Part shown: one piece after another, positions 10,280-19,766 of the stretch | How positions within the stretch are numbered: position 1 is the first letter of the stretch | Layout of the letters: every line of letters starts with the position of its first letter | DNA from: Methanobrevibacter sp. | GTDB lineage: Archaea; Methanobacteriota; Methanobacteria; Methanobacteriales; Methanobacteriaceae | DNA: 64,000 bases | Assembly: GCF_017409525.1 (NCBI RefSeq) | Contig: NZ_JAFQSO010000004.1 | Span: 150,112-214,111 of the forward strand | Direction: 5' to 3' | Position numbers and translations under genes: made by a program | The notes under the pieces: model-generated | What the model was told of the DNA's origin: nothing | The model's database searches: none | The model's input: only the letters and a program-made list of their open reading frames with translations

Positions 10280-12421
10280 ATGACTTTAGCTGATTCTGAA
10301 ATTGAATATATAGAAGGAATCCTTGGAAGGGAAATGAACGAGTTAGAGGAAGGAATGCTTGATGTAATGTTTTCAGAACATTGTTCTTACAAAAGCAGCC
10401 GTCCGTTTTTAAGGGCTTTCCCTACTGAAGGAGAAAACATTATTTTAGGTCCTGGTGATGATGCGGGACTTGTATCTGTAACTGACAAATACGCTTTAGC
10501 TGTTGGAATGGAATCTCACAACCATCCATCCGCTATTGAGCCTTATGGTGGAGCGGGTACCGGTATTGGAGGTATCCTAAGGGATATCATATCCATGGGA
10601 GCAATGCCTATTGCACTTCTAGATTCACTAAGATTTGGACCATTGGAAGAAGACGAAAAATCAAGATACCTGTTTGAACATGTAGTAAAGGGAATTTCCG
10701 ATTATGGTAATCGTGTAGGAGTTCCGACCGTCGCCGGTGAAATTGAATTCGATGAATCATTCAGAACAAATCCTTTGGTCAATGTAATGTGCGTAGGGCT
10801 CGTTGAAAAGGATAAAATCGTTCGTGCTGAAGCGCCTAATATTGGCGACGTGTTCCTACTGATGGGAGGAACCACTGGCCGTGATGGAATTCATGGCGTA
10901 ACATTCGCATCAGAAGAGTTAACATCCGATTCAGAAACTGAAGATAGGCCTGCTGTTCAAGTAGCCGACCCATTTACTAAAAAAAGAGTTCTGGAAGCAT
11001 CATTGGAAATATTGGAGAAAATAAATGTCAGTGGTGTTAAGGATTTAGGTGGTGGGGGTCTCACCTGCTGCATTTCAGAACTTGTGGACTCTTCTCAAAA
11101 TGGGGCATTGGTGGATTTACGTTCAATTCCATTAAGGGAAACCGGAATGACTCCATATGAAATCATGCTTTCAGAATCACAGGAAAGGATGGTTTTCGTT
11201 ATCAATCCTGATGATGTCGAGTTAGCTCAAAAAATCTGCGATAAGCATGAAATAGTATCATCAGTTATCGGCGAAGTCATTGAAGGAAACAACATGATTA
11301 TTTCAGATGAAGGTGAAGAGATAGCTAGCTTACCAACAATTCTTTTAGCAGACCCTCCTTCAATCGACAGGCCAATCGTTGAGATTCCAGAAGATACAGA
11401 AAAGATAGAACTTAAGGAACCTGGAGTCTATAAATCATTACCTAAATTATTATCTTCTCCTAATATAGCTTCAAAGGAATGGGTTTACAAACAGTATGAC
11501 CATGAAGTTCAAGTAAGGACAGTTGTAAAACCTGGAGATGATGCGGCAGTATTGAGAATTGACGAAGATACCGCCATTGCACTTACTACAGACTCCAATA
11601 CAATTCATACTAAATTATCTCCATTTGATGGAGCTGCCGGATGTGTTGCAGAAGCTATACGCAATGTGATTTCAATGGGTGCAACTCCTTATGCAGTTGT
11701 AGATTGTCTTAACTTCGGAAATCCTGAAACACCAGAAATCTTATGGCAATTTAAAACAGCAATTGAAGGAATGAGTTTGGTGGCAGAAAAATTTAATGCA
11801 CCTGTCATTAGTGGAAATGTAAGTTTTTACAATGAAACTGAAGGAATTAAGATCAATCCTACTCCTGCTGTTGGCGTAATCGGTGTTGAAAATATCGAAA
11901 ACATCAGAACCATGGACTTTAAAAACGAAGGAGATAAGATTCTTTTAATCGGTAAGACCTATGATGAACTGACTGGTTCCGAGTATCACAGAACCATTCA
12001 TAACTTGGAAAAGGGCACTGCTCCTAGAATCAGGATAGATGAAGAGGTAGCCAATGGTCAAACCGTATTGAGATTAATCGATGAGGATAAGGATAAAAAT
12101 ATCACTGCCGTTCATGACGTTTCAGCTGGTGGAATTGCCGTTGCACTTTCTGAAATGGTAATAAAATCCGGTTTGGGATGTGACGTTACCCTAACCGATG
12201 ATGAATTGGATAAAATACAATTGCTTTACTCTGAAAGTCACGGCAGATATATCCTGACCGTCAAGGCAGATGCTCTTGATGATATTTTATCAAAAATCGA
12301 TGTGGATGTTGCGGTAATCGGCGAAGTTAAAGGCGATTCCTTAAATATAAATGGTCATGAATTTAGTTTTGAAGATTTAAATAATGCATATCATGGAGTA
12401 ATTGAGAAATACATGGCATAA
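10280..12421 (+). CDS. purL: Phosphoribosylformylglycinamidine synthase subunit PurL
   Basis: PurL is the ATP-dependent amidotransferase subunit in the fourth step of purine synthesis, working with PurQ and PurS (not in the window). At 713 residues it is the small archaeal/Gram-positive type. Visible motifs include [11 protein letters not shown] near the start, [10 protein letters not shown], the [20 protein letters not shown] nucleotide-binding segment, [17 protein letters not shown] and the second half repeat with AALRID-like and NFGNPE strands. The ribosome-binding site is GGGTGTT. It lies in a co-directional run ileS-purL-moeA. Confidence 0.96.
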   Translation: MTLADSEIEYIEGILGREMNELEEGMLDVMFSEHCSYKSSRPFLRAFPTEGENIILGPGDDAGLVSVTDKYALAVGMESHNHPSAIEPYGGAGTGIGGILRDIISMGAMPIALLDSLRFGPLEEDEKSRYLFEHVVKGISDYGNRVGVPTVAGEIEFDESFRTNPLVNVMCVGLVEKDKIVRAEAPNIGDVFLLMGGTTGRDGIHGVTFASEELTSDSETEDRPAVQVADPFTKKRVLEASLEILEKINVSGVKDLGGGGLTCCISELVDSSQNGALVDLRSIPLRETGMTPYEIMLSESQERMVFVINPDDVELAQKICDKHEIVSSVIGEVIEGNNMIISDEGEEIASLPTILLADPPSIDRPIVEIPEDTEKIELKEPGVYKSLPKLLSSPNIASKEWVYKQYDHEVQVRTVVKPGDDAAVLRIDEDTAIALTTDSNTIHTKLSPFDGAAGCVAEAIRNVISMGATPYAVVDCLNFGNPETPEILWQFKTAIEGMSLVAEKFNAPVISGNVSFYNETEGIKINPTPAVGVIGVENIENIRTMDFKNEGDKILLIGKTYDELTGSEYHRTIHNLEKGTAPRIRIDEEVANGQTVLRLIDEDKDKNITAVHDVSAGGIAVALSEMVIKSGLGCDVTLTDDELDKIQLLYSESHGRYILTVKADALDDILSKIDVDVAVIGEVKGDSLNINGHEFSFEDLNNAYHGVIEKYMA

Positions 12422-12444
12422 ATGACTTGGGGGAGTTTTTAAAC

Positions 12445-13662
12445 ATGTTTTTATCAAAATTGGATTCATTAACTAATGCCTTAAAGCTGATTAATGATAA
12501 TCAAAGGTATTGCGGTATTGAAGAGATATCGATACATGATTGTCATAAGAGAGTTTTGGCTGAGGATATTAAAGCTTATCATAATTCTCCACCTTTTGAT
12601 AAATCTGCAATGGATGGTTTTGCTGTAATCGGTGAAAATACATTTGGAGCATCGCAATCCAGTCCTAAGGAGTTTAAAATTATTGATGCGATTGGTGCAG
12701 GAGATTTTTCCGATAGAAAAGTCGGGGAAAATGAGGCCATTGTAATAGCCACTGGCGCTCCAATCCCTCAAGGCGCCGATGCAGTTATCATGAAGGAATA
12801 CACAACTACCGAAGGGGATAATTTGACTATTTATTCTCAGGTTACTCCGGGCGAAAATGTGAGCCCTAAAGCTGAAGACATCAAAAAGGGAGAGACAATC
12901 CTTTCTAAAAATGCATTTATAAGGTATTCTGAGATGGGTTTAATAGCTTCCGCTGGCTATGATAAGGTAAAGGTTTTCAAAAAGCCTAGAATTAAATTGA
13001 TTATAACGGGCAATGAGCTTGTTGAACCAACTAAAGAGGAGATTGACAAGGCTAAAATTATTAATTCTAATCAATTCACTATCAAGGCAATGGTTGAGGA
13101 TTCCGGAGCAGTTTGTGAGATTGCTCATGCTGGAGATACTTTTGAAGAGGTTAGGGATGCTATTCTTGAGGCATCCGAGGATTTTGATGTAATAATGACC
13201 ACTGGCGGAACAGCAATCAGCAAGGGTGATGTTGTTTTGGATGTTGTGGATGATATTGGTGAAATTCTGTTCCATGGCGTTGCAATCAGGCCCGGCAAAC
13301 CGATTGGTGCAGGCATTGTCAATGACAAGATGGTATTTACATTTTCAGGCCAACCCGTTGCGGCCATGACTCAATTTGATATTTTTGCAAGGAAATATTT
13401 ATTTGAAATGCAGGGAAGATCTTTTGATTTTGAAATTGTCAAAAAAGAATCAAAACTCAAGATTCCATCTCAACTTGGAAGGACAGATTTCATCCGTTCA
13501 TTTACAGATGAGGATTATACCAGGCATGTCTTGAATAGGGGTTCTGGTATAATTAGGTCAATGGTTGAGGCGAACAGCTATATCATCATAGATGAAAATG
13601 ATGAAGGATATCAGAAGAATGATATAGTTGATGTTGTGTTCTTTAATTCACTACTTTGGTAA
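12445..13662 (+). CDS. moeA: Molybdopterin molybdenumtransferase MoeA
   Basis: MoeA inserts molybdate or tungstate into adenylylated molybdopterin, giving the cofactor for formylmethanofuran and formate dehydrogenases. The protein has the expected SAMDGFAV motif, the IATGAPIPQGADAVI segment, the domain-III IITGNELVEP strand, TTGGTAISKGD and the FSGQPVAAM loop. A TTG start at 12427 is possible, but the GGGGGAG Shine-Dalgarno sequence (12429-12435) lies nine bases before the ATG at 12445, which I take as the start (405 residues). It follows purL closely and precedes the site-2 protease by 16 bases. Confidence 0.92.
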   Translation: MFLSKLDSLTNALKLINDNQRYCGIEEISIHDCHKRVLAEDIKAYHNSPPFDKSAMDGFAVIGENTFGASQSSPKEFKIIDAIGAGDFSDRKVGENEAIVIATGAPIPQGADAVIMKEYTTTEGDNLTIYSQVTPGENVSPKAEDIKKGETILSKNAFIRYSEMGLIASAGYDKVKVFKKPRIKLIITGNELVEPTKEEIDKAKIINSNQFTIKAMVEDSGAVCEIAHAGDTFEEVRDAILEASEDFDVIMTTGGTAISKGDVVLDVVDDIGEILFHGVAIRPGKPIGAGIVNDKMVFTFSGQPVAAMTQFDIFARKYLFEMQGRSFDFEIVKKESKLKIPSQLGRTDFIRSFTDEDYTRHVLNRGSGIIRSMVEANSYIIIDENDEGYQKNDIVDVVFFNSLLW

Positions 13663-13678
13663 GTAAAGAGGCATTTTA

Positions 13679-14809
13679 ATGAATGGTATTTATTATTATT
13701 TTATAGCTTTTGCTATCATCTGGATATTGGCTTTTGTATTGCATGATAGGTTGTCCAATCATGGTGTTGAAATCAATTTTCCAATCATAATGTGGAAGAC
13801 TCAAAGGCTTAGGGGGCTGATATCTAGAATTTCTAATTTTTCACCTAAATTCTGGCGATGGTTCATGAATGTAGGAATTGTAGTGGCTTTTATAGCCATG
13901 ATATTTATCACATGGTCGGTGATTAGCTCCATACCATCGGCATTTGAAACTCCATCAGTTTCCATTGTTATTCCGGGGGTGGACATGCCGGGATCATCGA
14001 TTTACGTTCCGTTCTTTTACGGTTTGATTGCTCTTGCAACAGTTTTGGTAGTCCATGAATTTTCACATGGAATCCAGGCTGTAGGAGAAAAAATCTCCAT
14101 CAAATCAATAGGGCTATTGTTGTTTGCAATACTTCCGGGCGCTTTTGTAGAGCCTGATGAAGATGAACTAAAAAATGCTAAAAAATCTTCAAGGCTGAGA
14201 GTTTATGCTGCAGGTTCGATTGCCAACATGAGCTTGGCAATAATTGCAATATTGCTGGTGTCACTGTTTTCCTATGGCATTCCTCATTACTTTGCGGAAG
14301 ATGGCATTGAAATCGACAGGATTGTCAGTGATTCACCATCTGAAGGTGTTTTAAGGGAAGGGATGATTTTGGAATCCATTGATAATCATTCGATTAACAC
14401 TTCCAGCGATTACAGTAAGGTCGTAAGTTCTTATGCTCCAGGAGACAACGTCACGGTCAAGACGGATCAGGGCACTTATTCGCTTACACTGGCCAAAAAT
14501 CCAAGCAATGACTCCAGAGGGTTTTTCGGAATTCAGGCGGCAAAGCATTTCGTATTGGTGGATGACAGCTTGGGCCCTATACCTTGGATTCTATTTGAGC
14601 TCATCGAGATGTTTGAATGGATTTTCATGCTGAACCTTGGAATTGGATTGTTCAATCTGCTTCCTATCAAGCCGTTGGACGGCGGGCATATGCTTGAAAT
14701 CTTATTGAGCTATAAGTTTTCTGAAGAAAAAGTCAAACCGTTTGTAAATGCCCTGTCGGTTGTAATGGCCATGATAATAATATTCAACATTGTGGCTGGA
14801 TTCTTATAA
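13679..14809 (+). CDS. Site-2 protease family zinc metalloprotease (M50) with PDZ domain
   Basis: This intramembrane protease cuts membrane-anchored substrates. The zinc motif HEFSH lies near residue 125 within a hydrophobic helix (TVLVVHEFSHG), and the third ligand motif is LLPIKPLDGGHM near residue 326. Between them is a PDZ-like domain (DRIVSDSPSEGVLREGMILESIDN). Several hydrophobic segments flank these motifs, including a helix at the extreme N-terminus. At 376 residues it is full length for the archaeal group. It ends the ileS-purL-moeA run, with an A/T-rich hairpin just downstream. Its substrate is unknown. Confidence 0.88.
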   Translation: MNGIYYYFIAFAIIWILAFVLHDRLSNHGVEINFPIIMWKTQRLRGLISRISNFSPKFWRWFMNVGIVVAFIAMIFITWSVISSIPSAFETPSVSIVIPGVDMPGSSIYVPFFYGLIALATVLVVHEFSHGIQAVGEKISIKSIGLLLFAILPGAFVEPDEDELKNAKKSSRLRVYAAGSIANMSLAIIAILLVSLFSYGIPHYFAEDGIEIDRIVSDSPSEGVLREGMILESIDNHSINTSSDYSKVVSSYAPGDNVTVKTDQGTYSLTLAKNPSNDSRGFFGIQAAKHFVLVDDSLGPIPWILFELIEMFEWIFMLNLGIGLFNLLPIKPLDGGHMLEILLSYKFSEEKVKPFVNALSVVMAMIIIFNIVAGFL

Positions 14810-14867
14810 AGTTTTTTTTTAAAAAAAAGAATAAGGAAAGAATTGTTAATTCTTTCATTTTTAATGT

Positions 14868-15281
14868 TTAGAAGTATCTTTCTAAAATTCCTTCTAAGAT
14901 TTTGTAGTGACGACCTTCGTCTTTTGAGCTTTCCCTGAAGAAATCAGCAGCGGTTTCAATTCCAGCTTCTTGAGCTTTTTCTGAAGCTTCTCTTTTTTCA
15001 GCGTTAGCCATTTTTTCTCCGCCCATCATCCATTCGATGTTAGCTTTTAGGTCATCTTTAATGATTCCGTTCATTTCACAGAATCTGGCAGCATGTTCAG
15101 CTTCTTCCCATGCTAATCTTTTAAATACTTCAGCTAATTCCCCATAGCCTTCTCTAGAGGCTTGTCTAGACATTGCTAAGTAGATACCTACTTCGTTAGT
15201 TTCGCCTTCGAAGTTTCCTGCTACATAATTTTCAACAGGAGTGTCTTTAGTGATTCCAATTTCATGTTCGTATTTTACCAT
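14868..15281 (-). CDS. Rubrerythrin-type ferritin-like diiron protein
   Basis: This 137-residue four-helix ferritin-like protein carries the diiron ligands of rubrerythrins: E in [21 protein letters not shown] in the second helix ([10 protein letters not shown]), and E..H in the last helix ([15 protein letters not shown]). The C-terminal rubredoxin domain of classical rubrerythrin is absent. Such proteins reduce hydrogen peroxide. The ribosome-binding site is AAAGGAGAA. It lies 51 bases downstream of the F420H2 oxidase gene on the same strand, so the pair probably forms an oxygen and peroxide detoxification operon. Confidence 0.9.
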   Translation of the reverse strand: MVKYEHEIGITKDTPVENYVAGNFEGETNEVGIYLAMSRQASREGYGELAEVFKRLAWEEAEHAARFCEMNGIIKDDLKANIEWMMGGEKMANAEKREASEKAQEAGIETAADFFRESSKDEGRHYKILEGILERYF

Positions 15282-15332
15282 AAAATCATTCTCCTTTAAT
15301 TTACTATATTGTTTTCAAACAATTTAAATTTT

Positions 15333-16559
15333 TTATAATTCCTTACATGCCTGAGCTAATTTTTTACCTAACTCATAGCTTGCGTCATCTTCTTCAGCAT
15401 TTGGCACGAATGTAATTTCTTGAGTGCCTACAACATCAAATCCGCAAGTTGCTATTTCTTCGGCAAGTTTTTGAGGCGCTCCACCTCTTCCACCCATTGA
15501 ACCGAATGTGACAGCTTTTCTTTCTATGCCTGTCCTGTTGAATAAAAGGCCTTTCAGGTAGTACATTATGTCCCCGATACTTGGGTACGGAACATCGTTG
15601 ATTGTTGGGTCTCCGATAGCTATTCCCTTACTGGTTAAGATACTTTTCACGATTTCTGATCTTTCATCTTCATGCAGGAAGAAGATTTCTACATCATAGC
15701 CTTCAGAGATTGCTCCTTCAGCAATTTCATGAGCCATCTGTTGGGTGGAATAGTGCATTGTATCATATATTATTGTGATTTTGTCTTCACATACGCCGGT
15801 AGCCCAGTTTTGGTAAGCTCCAATTACTTGCATAGGATCTGTCCAGATTTGACCGTGTGAAGGCGCAATCATTTTGATTTGTTCAAGCAAGCCCAATTCC
15901 ACTACCTCATTTAATTTTTTAAGCACCAATTTTGAAAGAGGTGTAATCAGGTTCGCATAGAATTTTTGGGTCGCATCCATCAGGACGTGTTCTGGTATTT
16001 CATCTGAGAATCTTTTTGTGAAGCACAAGTGCTGACCGAATGCATCGTTAGGGAATAAAATTCCAGTTTCATCAGCAAGCAATGTAAACATGCTGTCCGG
16101 CCAGTGTAGTAAGAATGCATCTAGGAAGGCTAATGTTCTTCCCCCGACATCCAATGAGTCTCCAGTTCCAACTGTGATAAATTCAGCACCTTCCAGTGCA
16201 GGGTAGTGTTTTAAAAGACCGTTTACAGCAATTTTAGAGCAGTAAATTGGTGCTTCCGGGAATCTTTTGTGTAAATCCACCAAAACTCCGGAGTGGTCTT
16301 TTTCAACGTGGTTTTGGATGATGTAGTCAACTTTTACATCCTTTCCCTCTTGAGCGAATGCATCATCGATACGTGCCATCATCTCTTTTGTTTTTCCAGG
16401 ATATGCATTATCAATGATTGCCACTTCATCTTCTCCAAATACAATATATGCGTTGTAAGTAGTTCCATCTAATGTGTAGCCGTGGTAACTTCTTAAATCC
16501 CAATCGAGCACACCAATCCAGTATACTCCATCAGCTATTTTTTGTGCATTTGCTTTCAT
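15333..16559 (-). CDS. fprA: F420H2 oxidase (A-type flavodiiron protein FprA)
   Basis: This enzyme reduces O2 to water with electrons from F420H2, protecting methanogens from oxygen. The N-terminal metallo-beta-lactamase domain holds the diiron motif HVEKDHSG near residue 82 and further histidines in LLHWPDS and the APSHGQIW loop. The C-terminal flavodoxin domain begins [16 protein letters not shown] and contains [13 protein letters not shown] start it at the ATG encoding MKANAQ (408 residues); an ATG four codons upstream (16571) is also possible. It is co-directional with the rubrerythrin gene. A dyad-type sequence at 16650-16690 lies upstream. Confidence 0.93.
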   Translation of the reverse strand: MKANAQKIADGVYWIGVLDWDLRSYHGYTLDGTTYNAYIVFGEDEVAIIDNAYPGKTKEMMARIDDAFAQEGKDVKVDYIIQNHVEKDHSGVLVDLHKRFPEAPIYCSKIAVNGLLKHYPALEGAEFITVGTGDSLDVGGRTLAFLDAFLLHWPDSMFTLLADETGILFPNDAFGQHLCFTKRFSDEIPEHVLMDATQKFYANLITPLSKLVLKKLNEVVELGLLEQIKMIAPSHGQIWTDPMQVIGAYQNWATGVCEDKITIIYDTMHYSTQQMAHEIAEGAISEGYDVEIFFLHEDERSEIVKSILTSKGIAIGDPTINDVPYPSIGDIMYYLKGLLFNRTGIERKAVTFGSMGGRGGAPQKLAEEIATCGFDVVGTQEITFVPNAEEDDASYELGKKLAQACKEL

Positions 16560-16649
16560 ATTATCAACCATTTTATTTTGTATTCACAGATTTTTCAACC
16601 TAATGAATTAATATTATTTTCTTATTTTTAGTTAATATAATTTTGTTTT

Positions 16650-16699
16650 ATACGAACAGTTTCAAAAGTTCTGATACTTATTAGTATTCAACCGCTCTC
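16650..16699 (+). promoter_or_regulatory. Dyad-bearing upstream element, copy D
   Basis: The sequence ATACGAACAGTTTC (16650-16663), followed by AAAAGTTCTGATACTTATTA, closely resembles elements at 29.6, 34.4, 39.6 and 46.2 kb. It lies between the divergent F420H2 oxidase and tyrosine recombinase genes, so it may control either one. It is the least symmetrical copy: the right arm TTCGT has decayed to TTTC. Confidence 0.45.
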
Positions 16700-16739
16700 T
16701 CTCAAGATATTATACCTATGAAAAATAGAGGTGTTAAGT

Positions 16740-17879
16740 ATGATGAATGACGAGCTATTAAAAAATTTTTCAATAAGCTGCAACCATGCGCAGGGTACAT
16801 TTTTCAGCTATGAGCTTTCGCTGAGAAAGTACTGTGAGTATTTTGGTATGAGCTTAAAAGAACTTCTTTATGAAGCTGAAGAAGATGAAAACAATGGAGT
16901 AAAATGGAAACACAGTCGGTTAAAAGCAAAATTAGTCGAATATAGGCATTACATGTATCAGCATTATGCTCCTGGAACTGTCAGAAAAGAGATGAACTGC
17001 ATTAAATATTTCTATAAATTCTATGACATTGAGATATTGTCATTGCCAAAGATTAATGAAAAGAGCATTCAAAAGCCCGCTCCAATATATTTCAAGGATT
17101 TGCCGGATAAGGCTGTTATAAGGGAAGCTTTTCAAATAGCTTCTCCTCTAATGAAAGCTATAATTTTGTTTTCATGTTCCAGCGGTTGTGCCAGAACTGA
17201 AACATTGAGTCTGACAATTGGAGATTACATTGAGGCATTGTCTGAATATCTTCCCTACAGAAATATGGACATCTTTAATGCAATCGATTATTTAAATAAT
17301 GTCGATGATGTGGTTCCAACATTCAGTATTTTAAGGAAAAAGACAAACAAGTATTACATCACATACTGCAGTCCTGAAGCGGTAAAAGCTATTAATGCAT
17401 ATCTGTTGTTGAGGGATAAACCTCTAACTGAGGAAAGTCCATTGTTTAGGATTAGCAGGACATATATGGTCCAGTCATTTGAAATGATCAATGACACTTT
17501 AGGTCTCGGTAGGGTTGGAAAGTATCGAAGGCTGAGAAGCCACATGCTCAGGAAGTTTCATGCATCAGCATTGTATAATAGTGGCATGAGTTTGGATAAG
17601 GTCAATGATTTGCAGGGAAAGGCCAAAAACAAAACAGATGCAGCATATTTCATGACAAACCCTGACGATTTGAAATATGAATATATAAAACATCTGCCGG
17701 CAGTAACAATCAACACTGACGTTGAAAAGCTATCCATCAAATCACCTCAGTTCATTCAAATGGAAAAAGAAAACGAATCCTTAAGATTAGAAGTAGGTAG
17801 CATGAGAAATGAAATTGAGGAGATGAGAGGTTTGAAGAAAGAACTTTTAGGCATCATAAACATGGTTAGTGAAGGGTAA
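16740..17879 (+). CDS. Tyrosine recombinase / integrase
   Basis: This site-specific recombinase has the catalytic residues of the phage-integrase family: the first arginine in SGCARTETLSL (near residue 150), the HxxR pair in HMLRKFHAS (near 268), and a late tyrosine in AAYFM (near 303), preceded by KAKNKTD. An N-terminal SAM-like arm-binding region comes first, and the last ~45 residues form a likely coiled coil (KENESLRLEVGSMRNEIEEM). A GTG at 16731 is possible, but the GAGGTG ribosome-binding site points to the ATG at 16740. It marks the left side of an accessory block. Whether it moves that block is unproven, as I found no matching attachment sites. Confidence 0.88.
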   Translation: MMNDELLKNFSISCNHAQGTFFSYELSLRKYCEYFGMSLKELLYEAEEDENNGVKWKHSRLKAKLVEYRHYMYQHYAPGTVRKEMNCIKYFYKFYDIEILSLPKINEKSIQKPAPIYFKDLPDKAVIREAFQIASPLMKAIILFSCSSGCARTETLSLTIGDYIEALSEYLPYRNMDIFNAIDYLNNVDDVVPTFSILRKKTNKYYITYCSPEAVKAINAYLLLRDKPLTEESPLFRISRTYMVQSFEMINDTLGLGRVGKYRRLRSHMLRKFHASALYNSGMSLDKVNDLQGKAKNKTDAAYFMTNPDDLKYEYIKHLPAVTINTDVEKLSIKSPQFIQMEKENESLRLEVGSMRNEIEEMRGLKKELLGIINMVSEG

Positions 17880-17903
17880 TGTTATGATATAAAAAAGGAA
17901 TGG

Positions 17904-17939
17904 TGATAGCATTTGGCATGTTTTTGCCGAATGCTATCA
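17904..17939 (+). terminator. Strong 15-bp hairpin after the recombinase gene
   Basis: TGATAGCATTTGGCA (17904-17918) pairs with TGCCGAATGCTATCA (17925-17939) around a six-base loop, with one G-T pair in the DNA reading. It begins 24 bases after the recombinase stop and is followed by AT-rich sequence. It may be a terminator or a protein-binding palindrome. The rest of the gap to 18177 shows only AT-rich sequence. Confidence 0.5.
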
Positions 17940-18177
17940 ATAATTTTATAAAAAGTAATATTTTTCATAAGAACATTTTTAAATAACATATATTTAAACA
18001 GTATTTCCTATTTAATTGAACATGTTAAAAATATTATTTGAGAAATAAGCATCATATCATAGTAAAAAGCATTATGTATATTATTCCTAAACAAGTTTAT
18101 GATTTGTTGATGTGGCATGTATTCAAAAAAAAATTTTGAAAAAAAGTTTTTTAACATATAAAATAAAAGGGTATAGT

Positions 18178-18777
18178 ATGGGTTATATTTATATTGATGA
18201 ATCTGGAGATTTGGGTAGTGATTCTAATTATTTTGTAATGGCAGCTATAATTGTAGATGATAAGGTCAAACTAGATAGGATAATAAATAAAGTTAGAAGA
18301 ACCAATAAAAAAGAATTAGGTAAGTTCAATGAGTTAAAAGGAACAGAAACTAAACCACATATCAAGAAGAAGGTTCTTAAAAAGTTAAATAAAGTAGATT
18401 ATCAAGCCATTATAATAGTATTTGACAAGAAAAACAAATTTAAAATTGATTATAAAGATGATAACAACTTATTATATAATATAATCGCTTCAAAACTTGC
18501 AGAAGAACTATTTATCACGAGTAAAACATCCATAATAATAGACAAATCAAAAAATAAGGAAAAATATCGTCAGGAGTTCAACAATTTATTTTTGCCCAGT
18601 TTGAATAATTCTAAAAACTATTCCATAAGTATGGATCATGAAGATTCAGTAAAACACAAAGGACTGCAAATCGTTGATATAATCTCATGGTCTGTTTATA
18701 AAAGCTTTGAAGATGAAAATGATGAATTTATAAATTTAATAAAGAATATATCGGTAAAAAGAGTATTTGAAGATTGA
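18178..18777 (+). CDS. DUF3800 domain protein
   Basis: The 199-residue protein begins GYIYIDESGDLGSDSNYFVMAAIIV, the hallmark of DUF3800, whose conserved IDESGD strand resembles an RNase H-like active site. A second acidic position follows in the middle (SIIIDKSKNKEKY), and the end GLQIVDIISWSVYKSFE is also typical. The function of the family is not established; members are common on mobile elements and in defence islands. A GTG start at 18112 would add 22 basic residues that are not part of the domain, so I prefer the ATG at 18178. The gene is very AT-rich and is separated from its neighbours by non-coding sequence. Confidence 0.8.
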   Translation: MGYIYIDESGDLGSDSNYFVMAAIIVDDKVKLDRIINKVRRTNKKELGKFNELKGTETKPHIKKKVLKKLNKVDYQAIIIVFDKKNKFKIDYKDDNNLLYNIIASKLAEELFITSKTSIIIDKSKNKEKYRQEFNNLFLPSLNNSKNYSISMDHEDSVKHKGLQIVDIISWSVYKSFEDENDEFINLIKNISVKRVFED

Positions 18778-19172
18778 AGAACCCCAATGCCGAAATAATG
18801 TCGCCTCCAGTGGAGACGAAGCTTAGAGGGGCTGAACTTCTATTGAAGTTTTTACCTCCTAAATCTACAATTACATATATGAATATAATTCATATTTAAA
18901 GTTTTGCAAAATATAACTTTTAATTATAATATCTATAAACTAAAATATATTAACGCTTCATATTATAATACATCTCAATGACTATTTTTTCCAGTTAGGG
19001 GTTCTATATAGTATTGTTACTCCAAGTTAAAGAAGTTGCCAAGACATATAGAAAGCAAAAATTTAGTAGAGATAAAATCAATATATTTCTGACTTTAATG
19101 AACATGTTTTTAGATTTCATTTAATGACATGCCTATTAATTTAATAATGCTTTTGTTAATACTAAATACAAT
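18778..19172. other. Intergenic stretch with GC-richer folded segment
   Basis: Directly after the DUF3800 stop, bases 18780-18860 are clearly less AT-rich than their surroundings and self-complementary: CCCC (18782-18785) can pair with GGGG (18828-18831) around an inner CTCC-AGT-GGAG hairpin. AACTTC-TATT-GAAGTT with a T-run follows at 18835-18853, resembling a terminator. The remaining ~300 bases to the next gene are AT-rich and show nothing I can interpret. Confidence 0.35.
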
Positions 19173-19766
19173 TTAATTTATATTTTTTCTTTTTAAATAA
19201 ATTGTCCCCTGATTAGTTCGATGTTTATCTGTATAATAATCTCCTTTAAGAACGTTTTCACTTTTTAAAAATTCTAATTTTGCAGTTCCTCCATGGGATT
19301 TTAAATCAGCTGTTTCAGATTCATTATAATACATATAAATTAGTTTCGGATTATCATAATCTTCAACAAAAAATGCTAATGCTTTGGTGTTTGAATTTGC
19401 TGTTTTTGTTTTCAGATTGATATTTATCTTTGTCCAAGTTTGTTTGATTTCGACTTCTGTTGGAATAGGTTCATAATCTGGATTATTTATTGTTCCAGTC
19501 CATTTTCCAGAAATATTTGGGTATTTAATTAAATAGTTGATAATTGATAATTTCCATATATAATAATCAAATAACCAAAAAATAACATTAAAACTTACAA
19601 AAAATGAAATTAATAATCCTAGTAATTGTAAATTTAGATTATCTCCTGTTATTCCAAATTTGGGTAAAATAAAAATATTTAAACCTGCATTTAAAAGTGC
19701 AGATAATATAGTTACAAACCATAGTATTGTAGAATAATTATTAGTATCAATAGAATAACTGTGCAT
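19173..19766 (-). CDS. cap15: Cap15-like CBASS effector: two membrane helices plus beta-barrel
   Basis: This is the proposed killing protein of a CBASS anti-phage system. The 197 residues start with two transmembrane helices (about 13-35 and 45-68) and end in a beta-strand-rich domain (about 85-197) opening with GKWTGTI, followed by alternating polar/hydrophobic strands and a GDYYTDKHRTNQGTIYL ending. This is the layout of the SMODS-associated 2TM beta-rich (Cap15) family, whose barrel binds a cyclic dinucleotide and whose helices then disrupt the inner membrane. The gene begins directly after the CD-NTase stop codon, with an AGAGGT ribosome-binding site inside that gene's end. The call rests on architecture and partnership; I cannot run a profile search. 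Confidence 0.78.
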   Translation of the reverse strand: MHSYSIDTNNYSTILWFVTILSALLNAGLNIFILPKFGITGDNLNLQLLGLLISFFVSFNVIFWLFDYYIWKLSIINYLIKYPNISGKWTGTINNPDYEPIPTEVEIKQTWTKININLKTKTANSNTKALAFFVEDYDNPKLIYMYYNESETADLKSHGGTAKLEFLKSENVLKGDYYTDKHRTNQGTIYLKRKNIN

